In this document: positions 29,301-41,000 of the stretch, in pieces
Position numbering within the stretch: position 1 is the stretch's first letter
Layout: the number at the start of each line of letters is the position of its first letter
Assembly (NCBI RefSeq): GCF_041146795.1
Contig: NC_135180.1
Coordinates: 39,404,294 to 39,468,293 of the forward strand
From: Maylandia zebra
Taxonomy: Eukaryota; Chordata; Actinopteri; Cichliformes; Cichlidae
DNA length: 64,000 bases
Reading direction: 5' to 3'
Position numbers and translations under genes: made by a program
The notes under the pieces: generated by a model
Databases searched by the model: none
Seen by the model: the letters and a program-made list of their open reading frames with translations, nothing else
Told to the model about the DNA's origin: nothing

Positions 29301-29470
29301 ACTGTTTCCGCTGGCTGTTGTACTCGCTTATTAAACTTCGCTCTTTCATAAATCACATTCTTTCTGGGGACAAAATGTCTGTCAAATGCGTTTCTGACCG
29401 CATCGTACTGCTGGCGCTGCCCGTCTGTTAGGTCGAGTCCCCTTAGCACGTCGTCAGCCTCGTCTCCCAT
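26183..29470 (-). CDS. Gypsy gag-pol polyprotein (1,095-aa open frame, both ends defective)
   Basis: Capsid remnant at residues about 1-130, two CCHC knuckles (C-F-K-C-G-K, C-R-N-C-G-K-H-G-H-Y) about 170-210, aspartic protease with D-S-G-A-D about 250, reverse transcriptase with the D-D catalytic pair (C-H-M-D-D-I-L) about 540, RNase H (S-A-D-A-S-S-Y-G-L-G) about 680, integrase with a zinc-binding H/C region and D-x-D-x-E residues (T-D-N-G-P-Q-F and S-N-G-E-A-E-R) about 930-1060. The frame is free of stops, suggesting a young copy, but gag is truncated and the integrase end is frameshifted. Confidence 0.85.
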   Translation of the reverse strand: MGDEADDVLRGLDLTDGQRQQYDAVRNAFDRHFVPRKNVIYERAKFNKRVQQPAETVDSFITALYALAENCEYGELHDELLRDRLVVGLKDSSLSERMQLNKDLTLTKAITMARQSEEIKRQQTDLRGESSTSKTAMDAVHVRKSQPNKFRSREQKQFKPRKPQITKQENKTCFKCGKTQMHPAAQCPAKNAECRNCGKHGHYGRVCRSTAVHEVADCADGLFLGELDSGEDPWLANICVRGKSMTFKLDSGADVTAISEETFKDIKQPNEHLQKAEKPLYGPGGAALTVLGSTKEDISYSDRSTAETIYVVRNLRVALLSRTASVRLKLIARMDNIDLETVRKVYPKLWDGLGLVQKPYTIKLKPDAKPYSLKVPRRVPLPLLGKVKAELQRMEQLGVISRVEEPTDWCCGMVVAPKKDKETVRICVDMTPLNGSVCRERYILPSVDQTLGMLTGAQYFSKLDANMGFWQIPLSKESALLTTFITPFGRYHFNRLPFGISSAPEHFQNMMVTEVTAGLAGVVCHMDDILVWGSTREEHDMRLHAVLDRAEKAGVTLNMSKCEFGRRAVKFLGFIVFSEGMSPDPDKTSAVQKMKEPSTVSELRSFLGMVNQLGKFIPNLSEKDKPLRDLLSTKNMWYWGHEQQNAFNSLKQELSSAPVLQLYNPNKPQKISADASSYGLGAVLLQKDNDVWSPVAYASRSLTATEQRYAQLEKEALALTWACERFSDFILGLHFELETDHKPLVSLLGGQALDLLPPRIQRFRMRLMRYSYTIRHIPGKSLTTADTLSRLPLAGNVIPRDNDLMEDTDIYVDTVLEGLPTSSKYLSDLREQLQSDSVCSQVMKYCAEGWPDRNQLQGVVKHYWSERAVLSVHNGLLLRGTRLVIPANMRNAVLDKIHEGHQGVVKCRERARQAVWWPGLSNQIGELVLKCRLCIQERVNVREPLMPTRLPERPWQNLGADLFTLKDKNYLLVVDYFSRYVEIAQLSPTRSANVIVHLKSIFARHGIPEVLITDNGPQFACQEMRDFAKDYCFEHVTSSPRYPQSNGEAERGVQTVKNLLKKGVAGIQNNSTGKWLQPGSTSHGAQASYYLANAS

Positions 29471-29499
29471 GCAGTATACAGCCGGGCAGCGAGGCTTCG

Positions 29500-30850
29500 G
29501 ACGTCATCATTTTGGGTCCTTTTTCCTGCCTGCCTGCCACACAGCTTATCATGAGAGAAACATCACTGTGTCCCGGCAAATTGTGCCCCCTAGTGGTGAT
29601 AACTAAAATACTGCTTCTCAGTTAACAATAATAATAATGCGATCAACACATTTTACAACTTGAGTACACATCTCAACGTTTAGCCGTTACAACGATGAAT
29701 CCTGTCCCCACTTAGATCAGCGAGGACATAGTGTGATTGAACTGACGTCGATCAGCCTTCCCGTCTCTGTCACACATAACCTGTGTGTGTCTGACTTTTA
29801 CTCTACATGTTGCAACATTTGGACAACATATAAAAGGTTAAAAACTAAGATTTGTATTCAGATCTTTACCTTAATACATCATAATGTGACAAAGACAGTC
29901 ACAAATGAAAACACAACTCTGGATTTGGTTAAAACAACATCAAAGCCTTAACATAGACCCTGTAACCACAAAAACCATGACATCGGTAAATCCAGTTACC
30001 TATGCACATCTGTAAATGGAGTCTGAATCAGAAGTCACACCCTTAGATGGGGCACATCAGCTCATCTCCTTTAGTTCCTCTTACAGTGTTTCCACATGAG
30101 AACAGCGAGCAATAAAAAAGAAGAAGAAATCTGATTAAAGCTGTGGGCAGGAAAAGAAAGGCCAGAAAAAGAGAGCACGGCTTCCTCTCTTGTGACATTC
30201 AAGGTGTCTTCATATTATTATTGTTTCTTCATAAAAGGTTTTGACACTTTTTTTGTTTCCCTTAATACAAAAATAACCACAGTAACAAAAACAGGTGTTT
30301 TTAAAGATCAGAGAAACTAACACGCGTTTAGTCATTTCTCCTGTCATAACACTGGGTACAGATCAAGTTCAATATGAAGACTTGGAGAAAAAGTTCAGAA
30401 CGTTTATTTACAATAAACTCGATGAGACGGTGACTGAAAGGCTTCAGGTAACAGCCAGCAGGTGAGTTTGTTACTTCCAGGTGTGCAGAATCCAGGAGGC
30501 CCCACCGTACCTCCAGCACTGTGACGCATCCTCATCAGGGTTTTCTCAGAGCGAGCTCCTGACAAAGTTACCTTTAGACAACTGAAAGTGATGTGTTTCA
30601 AAATAACTGAAGAAACGAATAAAACTAAAACCTTGTTTAGTCGCCGTCTCTCTGTATGTTTAATCAACTCTTTCTGTGACGTTTGTGTCCATCAGTGCCA
30701 AATCAGCTCAGCAGCAGCTGCCAAATAAGTAATAAAACATTTAATGTTTCAGGTGAGCAGCTGAGGTCTTATTGGATCAGACTAGTTACTTTAACTAGCA
30801 GAATTAACAACATCCCACAGGAAAGAGCGGAAAGAAAAGGACTGCGCATC
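29500..30850. other. Intergenic, nothing recognised
   Basis: No conserved frame. (AAT)n-like short tract near 29625. Confidence 0.35.
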
Positions 30851-30854
30851 GGGG

Positions 30855-30980
30855 TGACTGCAGAGCAGGTCATCTACTAATGGGAAGGTTGGTAGTTTGA
30901 TCCCTGGGTCCTCCTCCAGCATGCCTCGGGCAAGATCCCATGAATGAGCTCAGTTTACATGCATTCAGTTAGTGGCGCAG
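30855..30980 (+). mobile_element. Degenerate tRNA-derived SINE fragment
   Basis: GCAGGTCATCTACTAATGGG followed by GGTAGTTTGATCCCTGG (a decayed B box) and CTCGGGCAAGATCC, matching the head of the SINEs at 6.85 and 44.3 kb. The tail is missing. Confidence 0.5.
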
Positions 30981-30999
30981 AAAATGTAGAAGATTGTTA

Positions 31000-31480
31000 G
31001 GTAGGTGTTGAGCTCAAGGCCTGCGGGCCACATCCGGCCCGGACCCCTGAGATCCTTAGCTGCCTTACCAAACGACAGGCCACCCGTCATCATTTCCACG
31101 TCGATGACGTCAGTTTAGTGACGCCTCTATTCATGTATTCAACCTTAATTTCAAGTCAGAACGAGCCGTTAGCGATGGCCACGAGACAAGTTGATTCTGA
31201 AAACAGAGCCTTTCGGACCCAGCGGCAGGTTTATTACATGCTGACTGAAACCTGTGTGTCTTACACGTGGAGCTAAACTCGAGGGTTGAAGAGGAAGCTG
31301 ACGTCACCACAGCCGTGACAGTTTCATTGTGGCAGAGGAGCCAAGAGCTGCATGACGAACGTGAGTCCAGACAAAAAGACGGCGTTTGAAATCTCTCAGA
31401 CTCGTACTCCCGACTGCTTCGATTTATAGTGATGTTAGAAGAACGTTTAGTTTTGGTCGGTTCAGTAAATGTTTATCGTG
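31000..31480 (+). mobile_element. Possible decayed hAT (ZBED/GTF2IRD2-like) remnant
   Basis: GCCTGCGGGCCACATCCGGCC is a typical hAT-related repeat end. The following short frame has M-A-T-R-Q-V-D-S-E-N-R-A-F, like the start of hAT-derived ZBED proteins. It is very degenerate. Confidence 0.35.
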
Positions 31481-31940
31481 TTCGGCCCGTGGCCTAAAGC
31501 GTCCTTTGAGTGTGTTGTGGTTTATCTGACCAATAACGCGGCTCTTTATCGTCACGCCAACCACATCCGTGGTTATCAGCAGTTCTTCTTTCTGTGTAAG
31601 AGCAGAGAGGAAGTAGTGTGGTACACGTTAGACATCGAGGAGAGTTGAGGGTGAGTGTGTCTGTGTGTGTTTGTTGCAGAAAAACATGCTTTTCCATATT
31701 TGAATGTTCAGCATAGAGATGGCAGCTGTTCAGCTGGGTTGGTGTCAGTGCACTGTGCTAACGATCAAGCTTTTAACATCGTTTTCTTCAATGCGATACT
31801 TGAAAGTCAGCAGCTCCTTTAAATGTGCAGCTAATATTAATAGTAATCACTCTCCTCTTTGTCAAAATGATTTTTTAATTATTATATAATTATAATAAAG
31901 AATATTAATGTGGATGATCTCTGTCCAAACCCAGAGAAAG

Positions 31941-32060
31941 ATGAGTGGAGTGACCTCATTCAACAACAGCTCTTCATTTTCCAATGAGACAGAAAGCTGT
32001 AATCCAGTCACCACCGTGTCCCATCTCTTCTTCACACCCATCCTTAGTTTGGTGTTTCTG
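31941..32060 (+). CDS. GPCR exon 1 (N-terminus and start of TM1)
   Basis: Forty codons from ATG (AAGATGAGT) to CTG before a gtgagt donor, phase 0. An in-frame upstream ATG exists at 31908, but a cag acceptor-like site at 31933 and the usual N-terminus length favour 31941. It contains the N-terminal Cys (E-S-C-N-P) and two glycosylation sites. Confidence 0.72.
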
Positions 32061-35000
32061 GTGAGTTTCAGTGACTCAGATCAGCGTATTGCTCTCAACA
32101 ACTACTTAAGGTCATTTACATTTTAGAAATTTCTTCAAATTTCAGCAAAAAGGTGTCAATTCAATTCAATTCAATTTTATTTATATAGCGCCAAATCACA
32201 ACAAAAGTCGCCTCAAGGCGCTTCATAGATACAGAGAAAAACCCAACAATCATATGACCCCCTATGAGCAGCACTTTGGCGACAGTGGGAAGGAAAAACT
32301 CCCTTTTAACAGGAAGAAACCTCCAGCAGAACCAGGCTCAGGGAGGGGCGGGGCCATCTGCTGTGATTGGTTGGGGTGAGAGAAGGAAGACGGGATAAAG
32401 ACATGCTGTGGAAGAGAGACAGAGGTTAATAACAGATATGATTCAATGCAGAGAGGTCTGTTAACACATAGTGAGTGAGAAAGGTGACTGGAAAGGAAAA
32501 ACTCAATGCATCATGGGAATCCCCGGCAGCCTAAGTCTATTGCAAATTCAAATTCAAATTCAAATTTTATTTGTCACGTACACAGTCATACACAGTACGA
32601 TATGTAGTGAAATGCTTGGACAACTGCTCGTGACCTAAAGAAAACAAAAAAGGAAAAGGCTATGAATAAGATAGGAAATAAATATGAAAAATTAAAAAGG
32701 GTAAATTTAACTAGGAAGGAATAAAATATAAATTAAGGTTAAAAATGAAATAACTGTACAACACAAATTAGAATGAAGGGTAAATTTAACTGGGAAGAAT
32801 AAGATAAAATATATAAATTAAAGTTGAAAATAAAATAACTGTACAACAAAATACACAATATAGAACTATATAAGAATGTATGAAGAAATCTAAATATAAA
32901 TAAATATATACACAATAACAGCAGCTGTACAAGTATTAACTGGAAATGAAGAATATAGTGACCAGTGTTGTGCAAAACCAAAATCCAGAAAGTCCAGTGT
33001 GTGTGTAAGAACCATATGTGTGGGTCAGTACTGTGTGGTGGTGTGATTGAGAGACCGTATCGCCTGCGGGAAGAAGCTCCTCCTCAGTCTCTCTGTGTTG
33101 GTCTTCAGGGAGCGGAATCGCTTTCCTGACCTCAGCAGAGAGAACAGTCTGTTGTTGGGATGGCTGAGGTCCTTCACCATCTTCCTGGCCTTGGTCCAGC
33201 ACCGCCTGCTGTAGATTGAGTGCAGGTCAGGGAGCTCGGAGCGGATGGTGCGCTCAGCTGACCGCACAACCCTCTGTAGAGCTCGTCTGTCCTGCATGGT
33301 GCTGTTCCCGAACCAGGTTAAGATGTTTCCCGTCAGGATGCTCTCTATGGTGCACGAGTAAAAGTTCCTGAGCACCTTGGAGGGCAGTTGGAAGTCTCTC
33401 AAGCGTCTGAGGTGGTAGAGACGCTGACGGGCCTTTTTCACCACGGTGTTGATGTGACAGGACCATGACAGGTCCTGCGTGATGTGAACTCCGAGGTATT
33501 TGAAGCTGTCCACTCTCTCCACTGGGCACTCGTTGATGACGGGGGTCTGGTAGTTCCTCTCCTGCTTAGTGCTGAAGTCCACTATCAGCTCCTTTGTCTT
33601 ACTGACGTTTAGAAGGAGGTTGTTCCTCTGGCACCAGTTCTCCAGATTCCTAATCTCCTTCAGGTAGGCCGTCTCGTTGTTATCAGAGATCAGGCCCACC
33701 ACGACGGTGTCGTCAGCAAACTTGATGATGGTGGTGGAGCTGGTAGTGGCCACACAGTCATATGTGTACAAAGAGTACAGCAGGGGGCTCAGAACACACC
33801 CCTGGGGGGCTCCAGTGCTGAGAGTGGTGGAGGCTGAGACATGTCCGCCCATCCTTACTGCCTGTGGTCTGCCAGTTAGGAAGTTGGAGATCCACTGACA
33901 CATAGATGAGCTGAGTCCCAGATGCTCCAGCTTGGTGGTGAGTGTGGAGGGAATTATGGTGTTAAATGCAGAGCTGTAGTCTATGAAGAGCATTTTAACA
34001 TAATTCCCCCTTCTAGTGTCCAAGTGAGTGAGTGATGTGTGGAGGAGATGAGAGATGGCATCGTCTGTGGAACGATTTGGACGGTAAGCGAACTGTAGTG
34101 GGTCCAGTGTGTCTGGTAGTGAAGAAATGATGAAGTCTCTGACCAGGCGTTCAAAGCACTTCATCACTACTGAGGTGAGGGCTACAGGGCGATAGTCATT
34201 GAGAGAAGCAGGGTGGGGTTTCTTCGGGACAGGAACAATGATGGACTCTTTGAAGCATGTGGGGATCACCGACTGAGATAAAGAGATGTTGAATATCTCA
34301 GTGAACACAGGAGCTAGCTGGTATGCGCAGTCTCTTAGGATACGACCTGGGATGCCGTCTGGTCCTGCTGCTTTCCTGGTGTTCACTCTCTTGAAGGCTC
34401 TCCTTACTTCATGCTCGGAGATGACGAGCACGTTTCCGGTGCTGGCAGTATCTTCCTGTCTGCAGCCGTTAGCGCCGCTAACACTAGCATTGTTGGAGTC
34501 CTTAGCTGCAGCCTCGAAGCGAGCATAGAAAGTGTTCAGCTCGTCTGCCAGAGTCACGGCCACGTTCGTCATACCGGTTGTTGGTGCTTTATAGTCCGTT
34601 ATTGTCCTTAGTCCCCGCCACAGGCTCCTAGAGTCACTCTGTTGGAGTTGTGACTCTAGTTTCCTCCCGTAGCGCTGCTTCGCCTCTTTCACCGCCCTCC
34701 GCACGTTATATGACGCGGCTTTGTACGGGTCCATGTCCCCCGTCATGAGTCCCGTGTTGTAGGCAGCGGTGCGGGATCTCAGAGCGTCGCGGATGGTTTT
34801 ATCCACCCACGGCTTCTGGTTGGGAAACGTTGTGATAGTCTTTGTCTCCACGGTATCATCCGCTAGTTTCCCGATGAATCCCACAACCGCTTCCGTAAAC
34901 ACGTTGACGTCATCGTCGGAGCTGTTTCTGAACATGCCCCAGTCTGCGTCATCGAGTGCGTCCTGTAACGCGGCCACCGATTGGTCCGTCCAGCGCGCGA

Positions 35001-38000
35001 CCTTCCTCTGAACCGGAACTTCCTGTTTCAGTCTTTGTTTGCATTTTGGCATGAGGAAGATGGCGGCGTGATCAGATTTGATCAGATGCAGCATAACTAA
35101 GGGAGGATTCAGGGTCACCTGGTCCAGCCCTAACTATATGCTTTAGCAAAAAGGAAAGTTTGAAGCCTAATCTTGAAAGTAGAGATAGTGTCTGTCTCCC
35201 GAATCCAAACTGGAAGCTGGTTCCACAGAAGAGGGGCCTGAAAACTGAAGGCTCTGCCTCCCATTCTACTTTTAAATACTCTAGGAACAACAAGTAGGCC
35301 TGCAGAGCGAGAGCGAAGTGCTCTAATAGGGTGATATGGTACTACAAGGTCATTAAGATAAGATGGGGCCTGATTATTTAAGACCTTGTATGTGAGGAGC
35401 AGGATTTTGAATTGTGGATTTAACAGGAAGCCAAAACAGGAGAAATCTGCTCTCTCTTTCTAGTCCCTGTCAGGACTCTTGCTGCAGCATTTTGGATCAG
35501 CTGAAGGCTTTTCAGGGAATTTTTAGGACATCCTGATAATAATGAATTACAGTCGTCCAGCCTGGAAGTAATAAATGCATGAACTAGTTTTTCAGCGTCA
35601 CACTGAGACAGGATATTTCTAACTTTAGAGATGTTGCACAAATGGAAGAACGCAGTCTTACATATTTGTTTAATATGTGCATTGAAGGACATGTCCTGGT
35701 CAAACATGACTCCAAGGTTCCTCACAGCGTTACTGGAGGCCAAGGTAATGCCATCCAGAGTAAGAATCTGCTTAGATACCATATTTCTAAGCTTTTCAGG
35801 GCCGAGTACAATAACCTCAGTTTGATCTGAATTAAGAAGCAGAAAGTTAGCGGCCATCCAGGTCTTTATGTCTTTAAGACATTCCTGCAGTTTAACTCAT
35901 TGGTGTGTGTTATCTGGCTTCATGGACAGATAGAGCTGGGTGTCATCTGCATAGCAGTGTAAATGTATGCTATGTCTTCTAATGATGCTGCCTAAGGGAA
36001 GCATGTATAATGTAAACAGAATTGGTCCTAGCACTGAACCCTGTGGAACTCCATAACTAACCTCAGTGTGTGAAGAGGACTCTCCATTTACATGCACAAA
36101 CTGGAGTCTATTAGATAGATATGATACAAACCACTGCAGTGCAGTACCTGTAATACCTACAGCATGTTCTAATCGCTCTAATAGGATATTATGGTCGACA
36201 GTATCGAACGCTGCACTGAGGTCTAGCAGGACAAGCACAGAGATGAGTCCACTGTCAGAGGCCATAAGAAGATCATTTGTACCCTTCACTAAAGCTGTTT
36301 CTGTGCTGTGATGAGCTCTGAAACCTGACTGAAACTCTTCAAATAAACCTCTGCAGATGATCTGTTAGCTGTTTGACAACTACTCTTTCAAGGATAGGGT
36401 TAGGGGTTAGGGTTAGTTACTGTCTTTTTTTTTCTTTTTCTTTTTTTTTTTTTTAAAGAAAATAGACATTTTTATTGTAGGTGGTGAAAAAATGGGAAAT
36501 GTTGTGTCATATAATTGTTTATTTATCACTTAAGCACTTTGCTAGTATTACTAGCATTGGGAGAGCTCTTCATCAATAGGAAAAGCTGCCAAACAAAAAT
36601 TTTATTCCCAGTGTAGAGACCTTGATCAGTCGATTCTGGAGCCGGGCCTTGTGTTTGACACACCTGCCTTTAAAGAAACACTGTTAAAATTTTATTTTGG
36701 CAATGATTAAAAATTGCAACTTAGCTTAAAGACCAGAAACTGTGGAAACTACGTGGTGAGTTTAACAGGTGCAGCCAGCACCCGTGGCTGCACCTGTTAA
36801 ACTCACCAAGTAAAGCACAACGTGTCTCTGTCAGACTTACTGACTGACTGAATAAGCAAGGGAGTTTCAAAATGTTAAATTCATTTTAGCTGGGTTGCTT
36901 GGTGCCCTTTAATTACTTTTACAGTGCAGCTTTTCTTTTTTCTTTTTTTTTTTTTTTTTTTTTGCCTGTCCCGTTTGGCTCTTTTGCATCAGAATTGTTG
37001 TCTAAAGGCAAAGAAAGATGCCCAACGGATTTACTTTACCAAACTGACCATCCCAGCCTTGCCGTAATGGTCCATTTGATTCACCTTTTATTGTTTATTT
37101 TATTTTCACTTACTGAATACGGGACAGACTTGACTGGGGGAAAGAAAGAGGGAAAGAGAAACAGCTGAGAAGAGGGACGGGGGAGAGGGGCAAAAGACAA
37201 AAACCAACAGAACGGGCAGAGAAAAAAAAAATGCATATATCAATCACCTGGATCACCTGCTGAGAAAGAAAAAAGAAAGCAAGCAGAAGAGAACAAGAGT
37301 AATAGAATAAACAACATCACAATGATATATGGGAATATGACAGTAAATACTAAATGTTAAACATTATTGTGCAGCACATAAGATCAACAGAACACAGTGT
37401 GCTTTGAGGTAGGAGCCAAAAAGGGTGTAGTTTGTGGGTGTGATCACCCGTGTGTACACCTGTGAGCATGGACGCGTTTGTTTTTTGTTTTTTAAAAGGT
37501 TCCTTCATGTAATAATCTGCTAGAGGGTGTGGGGGGGCCAGAGGGTGCATGAACTAGTTTTTCAGCGTCACTCTGAGACAGGATATTTCTAACTTTAGAG
37601 ATGTTGCACAAATGGAAGAACGCAGTCTTACATATTTGTTTAATATGTGCGTTGAAGGACATGTCCTGGTCAAAAATGACTCCAAGGTTCCTCACAGCGT
37701 TACTGGAGGCCAAGGTAATGCCATCCAGAGTAAGAATCTGCTTAGATACCATATTTCTAAGCTTTTCAGGGCCGAGTACAATAACCTCAGTTTGATCTGA
37801 ATTAAGAAGCAGAAAGTTAGCGGCCATCCAGGTCTTTATGTCTTTAAGACATTCCTGCAGTTTAACTCATTGGTGTGTGTTATCTGGCTTCATGGACAGA
37901 TAGAGCTGGGTGTCATCTGCATAGCAGTGTAAATGTATGCTATGTCTTCTAATGATGCTGCCTAAGGGAAGCATGTATAATGTAAACAGAATTGGTCCTA

Positions 38001-41000
38001 GCACTGAACCCTGTGGAACTCCATAATTAACCTCAGTGTGTGAAGAGGACTCTCCATTTACATGCACAAACTGGAGTCTATTAGATAGATATGATACAAA
38101 CCACTGCAGTGCAGTACCTGTAATACCTACAGCATGTTCTAATCGCTCTAATAGGATATTATGGTCAACAGTATCGAACGCTGCACTGAGGTCTAGCAGG
38201 ACAAGCACAGAGATGAGTCCACTGTCAGAGGCCATAAGAAGATCATTTGTAACCTTCACTAAAGCTGTTTCTGTGCTGTGATGAGCTCTGAAACCTGACT
38301 GAAACTCTTCAAATAAACCTCTGCAGATGATCTGTTAGCTGTTTGACAACTACTCTTTCAAGGATAGGGTTAGGGGTTAGGGTTAGTTACTGTCACAGTC
38401 CTTAGTCTTAGATCCAAGTGTAACACAAAAGACTTCAGGAGCGGCAGGAGCAGCGAGCATGGGCGGGCACAGTGCAGACACATCTGTGTTACAACCAGTG
38501 TTGGTCAAGTTACTTGAAAAAAGTAATCAGTAACTAATTACTGATTACTTCCCCAAAAAGTAATCCCGTTACTTTACTGATTACTTATTTTCATAAGTAA
38601 TTAATTACTTAGTTACTTAGTTACTTTTTAAAAACACGATTTACAACCTGAGTAGGTGATAAAGTGTCAGGGGTTAAGACATTTGTTCACAAGTAAGAGA
38701 AATAAGACACTGCAGACCGACTCAGAGAGTATTAAGACATGCGCATGGGTGTGTGCCTCTCAGCAAAATCACACACACTCAGCGCAGGCTGGTTGCTTTA
38801 TTTATAAGGCAAAATGGGTTACATAGTACTTCCTCTTTTAACCGAAAGGGAAAAGGCCAGACATTACCTAAGCTTATCTGACCTCTGCACACAAACTAAG
38901 AATAAAAACATAGAAGTATATCACACTTATCTGACATCACACACACTGGGTTAAAGAATACATACTTGTCAAACATCTCAGACACTAAAGTAAGGAATGC
39001 ATTATGTTCTCTTTAACAATCAACTTGGTTATGTGAAAATATATGAACACTCGATTATAAGGCACACTTGATTATACTTGATTTCATAAAAATCCTCTCA
39101 CATAAAGCGATAGATCTTTCAGCCCAATTCTACTTTTTCTGCATAATCATCATACAAAATGTAATCAAATGGAAAAGTCTCTTTTTAAAACTTGTTTTAT
39201 TAGTTTTAATCTTTTAACTTTATGCATCAAGCAAACATTTAATTATCTGCAACATTCACTGACTGGAAGACATTTTTTTACATTTAAACTTATTTTCTGC
39301 ACATTCCAGCACATAAAATAAAATATTTTTTGTGTTTACACTCAGTCTTTCAAATAGATGCAAGTAAAACACAGCAGAAAATAAATAAAGTCAAAGACTC
39401 AGCGGTCCTGTTGCTCTATTTTCACCTGTAAAGGAGGAGTGGGGCAGGCGGAGGTTTACCCTGGACACGCAGCTATCAAAGAGGAGCTGCTCGGCAAAAA
39501 GAAAACATCTGGAGATTACTATTTTAGTGCTGTCAGCGTTACTGTCACTAAAATGACGTTAACGCCATAACTGTATGGATCGTCCCGTGTGTGGGGCTGC
39601 ACGGCATCAACGTGTTAGCGGTTAGCTTTTTAATGTGTTGACGCCGTGCAGCTAGCACAACTAGTATTTTCACTATTTACAACAGCGCCATAAAGTGCAA
39701 AATGAAGAGTGTGTGAAACTGCGTGCTCTATCCCAGACCGCGAAGTCTCCCAGCCTCCTGCCCCGAAACAAATCACTTTACAAAACCCGTATGCCGTATT
39801 TTTCGGACTATAACCTCACTAGGGATGGGTACCGGTATCGGTTCTGACATAAACGGTAGTAACCAGACTGAAAAGCAGCGCTCATTTCGCTGCTTTTTTT
39901 TTCCTGAGCTGTGACACACTTTGAATTCTAGGAAGCTGACTGGGCACAGAACTAAACCTCAGAACTAGAATACAAAATCGGAAATCAGAACAACGAAGGA
40001 ATCATAGAATAACAATAACAATAATAATACAGAAAACACTGGGTCACTGACCGGCGGAATATTTGATTGTATAGCTCAAGATGACCGAATTACCTGATTA
40101 GCAAGTGAATATCATCTTCCTAATGGTGGGTGAAACCAGTGTCCCCAGTCTCAAGCTGAGCTATAATTTCCCTCAAACAGGGGTCAGCTCGTTGTTCTGG
40201 TCTTAGCTGCTTACTGGCATGTGAGGAATAACTGGTAAACAATTTTATTCACAAACTCGTCTGATACAGCAGCTACAGACATGGCTAAAGGCCGCACCAA
40301 GGTGAAAGCACACTCCACCTGTTTTACACTCGGACTAAAGTTAAAACAATAGAATAACAGAAAACAGCAAAATAAATAAATAAAACACATAAAACATAAA
40401 ATTAAAACAGCCCTATATTAAAACAAAAACAAGATAAAACAGCATCGAATCACCTAAAAACAACTGAAATAAAAATAAAAACCAACATCTCACGTGGTGT
40501 CAAAGGTCAGGGTAAAGAGGCGGGTTTTCAAGAGTGACTTAAAAACAGGTAAAGAACTGGCCTGTCTGATCTCTAAAGGAAGCTGGTTCCACAGTTTGGA
40601 GCTGCTACAGCAAAAGCACGATCACAAAGTTTACGCCCAGTCCTGGGTACATGCAGGAGCACTGATCAGCTGACCTGAGAGAGCAGGTGGGTGTATGAGG
40701 CTGTAGCAGCTCAGAGAGATACGATGGGGCGAGGCCACGGAGAGCTTTAAAAGTAAATAAAAGAATTTTAAAATGAATCCTAAAAGAAATGGGCAGCCAG
40801 TGACGTGAAGCTAAAACAGGGGAAATGTGCTCAAACTTTTGAGTGCCTGTTAAAAGATGAGCTGCTGCATTTTGCTCCCTCTGTAGATGAGTAATATATA
40901 ATGCACTGACCCCAATATAAAGTGCATTACAGTAATCCAGCCGGGTGCTAACAAAGGCGTTAACAAACCAAGTCCCACACGAGTGGGCAGTGTGCTTCAT

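Larger units (their letters stand above)
25367..29495 (-). mobile_element. Ty3/Gypsy LTR retrotransposon, 5'-truncated
   Basis: Minus-strand order: end of gag, zinc knuckles, protease, reverse transcriptase, RNase H, integrase, then a purine-rich tract and a 3' LTR (25538-25367). Sequence upstream of 29495 no longer matches gag and no 5' LTR was found, so the leader and gag start are missing. Gag-pol is one frame, as in many Gypsy elements related to C. elegans K02A2.6-like proteins. Confidence 0.85.
32155..36424 (-). mobile_element. L2-clade LINE copy split by a Rex1-like LINE
   Basis: Minus strand: ORF2 RT part (36300-35420), C-terminus (35400-35091), then after the Rex1-like insertion the 3' UTR (32540-32155) with GCGCCTTGAGGCGAC and the (TTGAA) tail. 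The copy is 5'-truncated at about 36424, next to a telomere-like AGGGTTAGGGGTTAGGGTTAG stretch. TGCA flanks the insertion on both sides (32541-32544, 35087-35090). Confidence 0.85.

Noticed and set aside
33025..35118. Host gene for the 697-aa minus-strand protein
   Set aside because: All its blocks are LINE reverse transcriptase and its start lies across an insertion junction.
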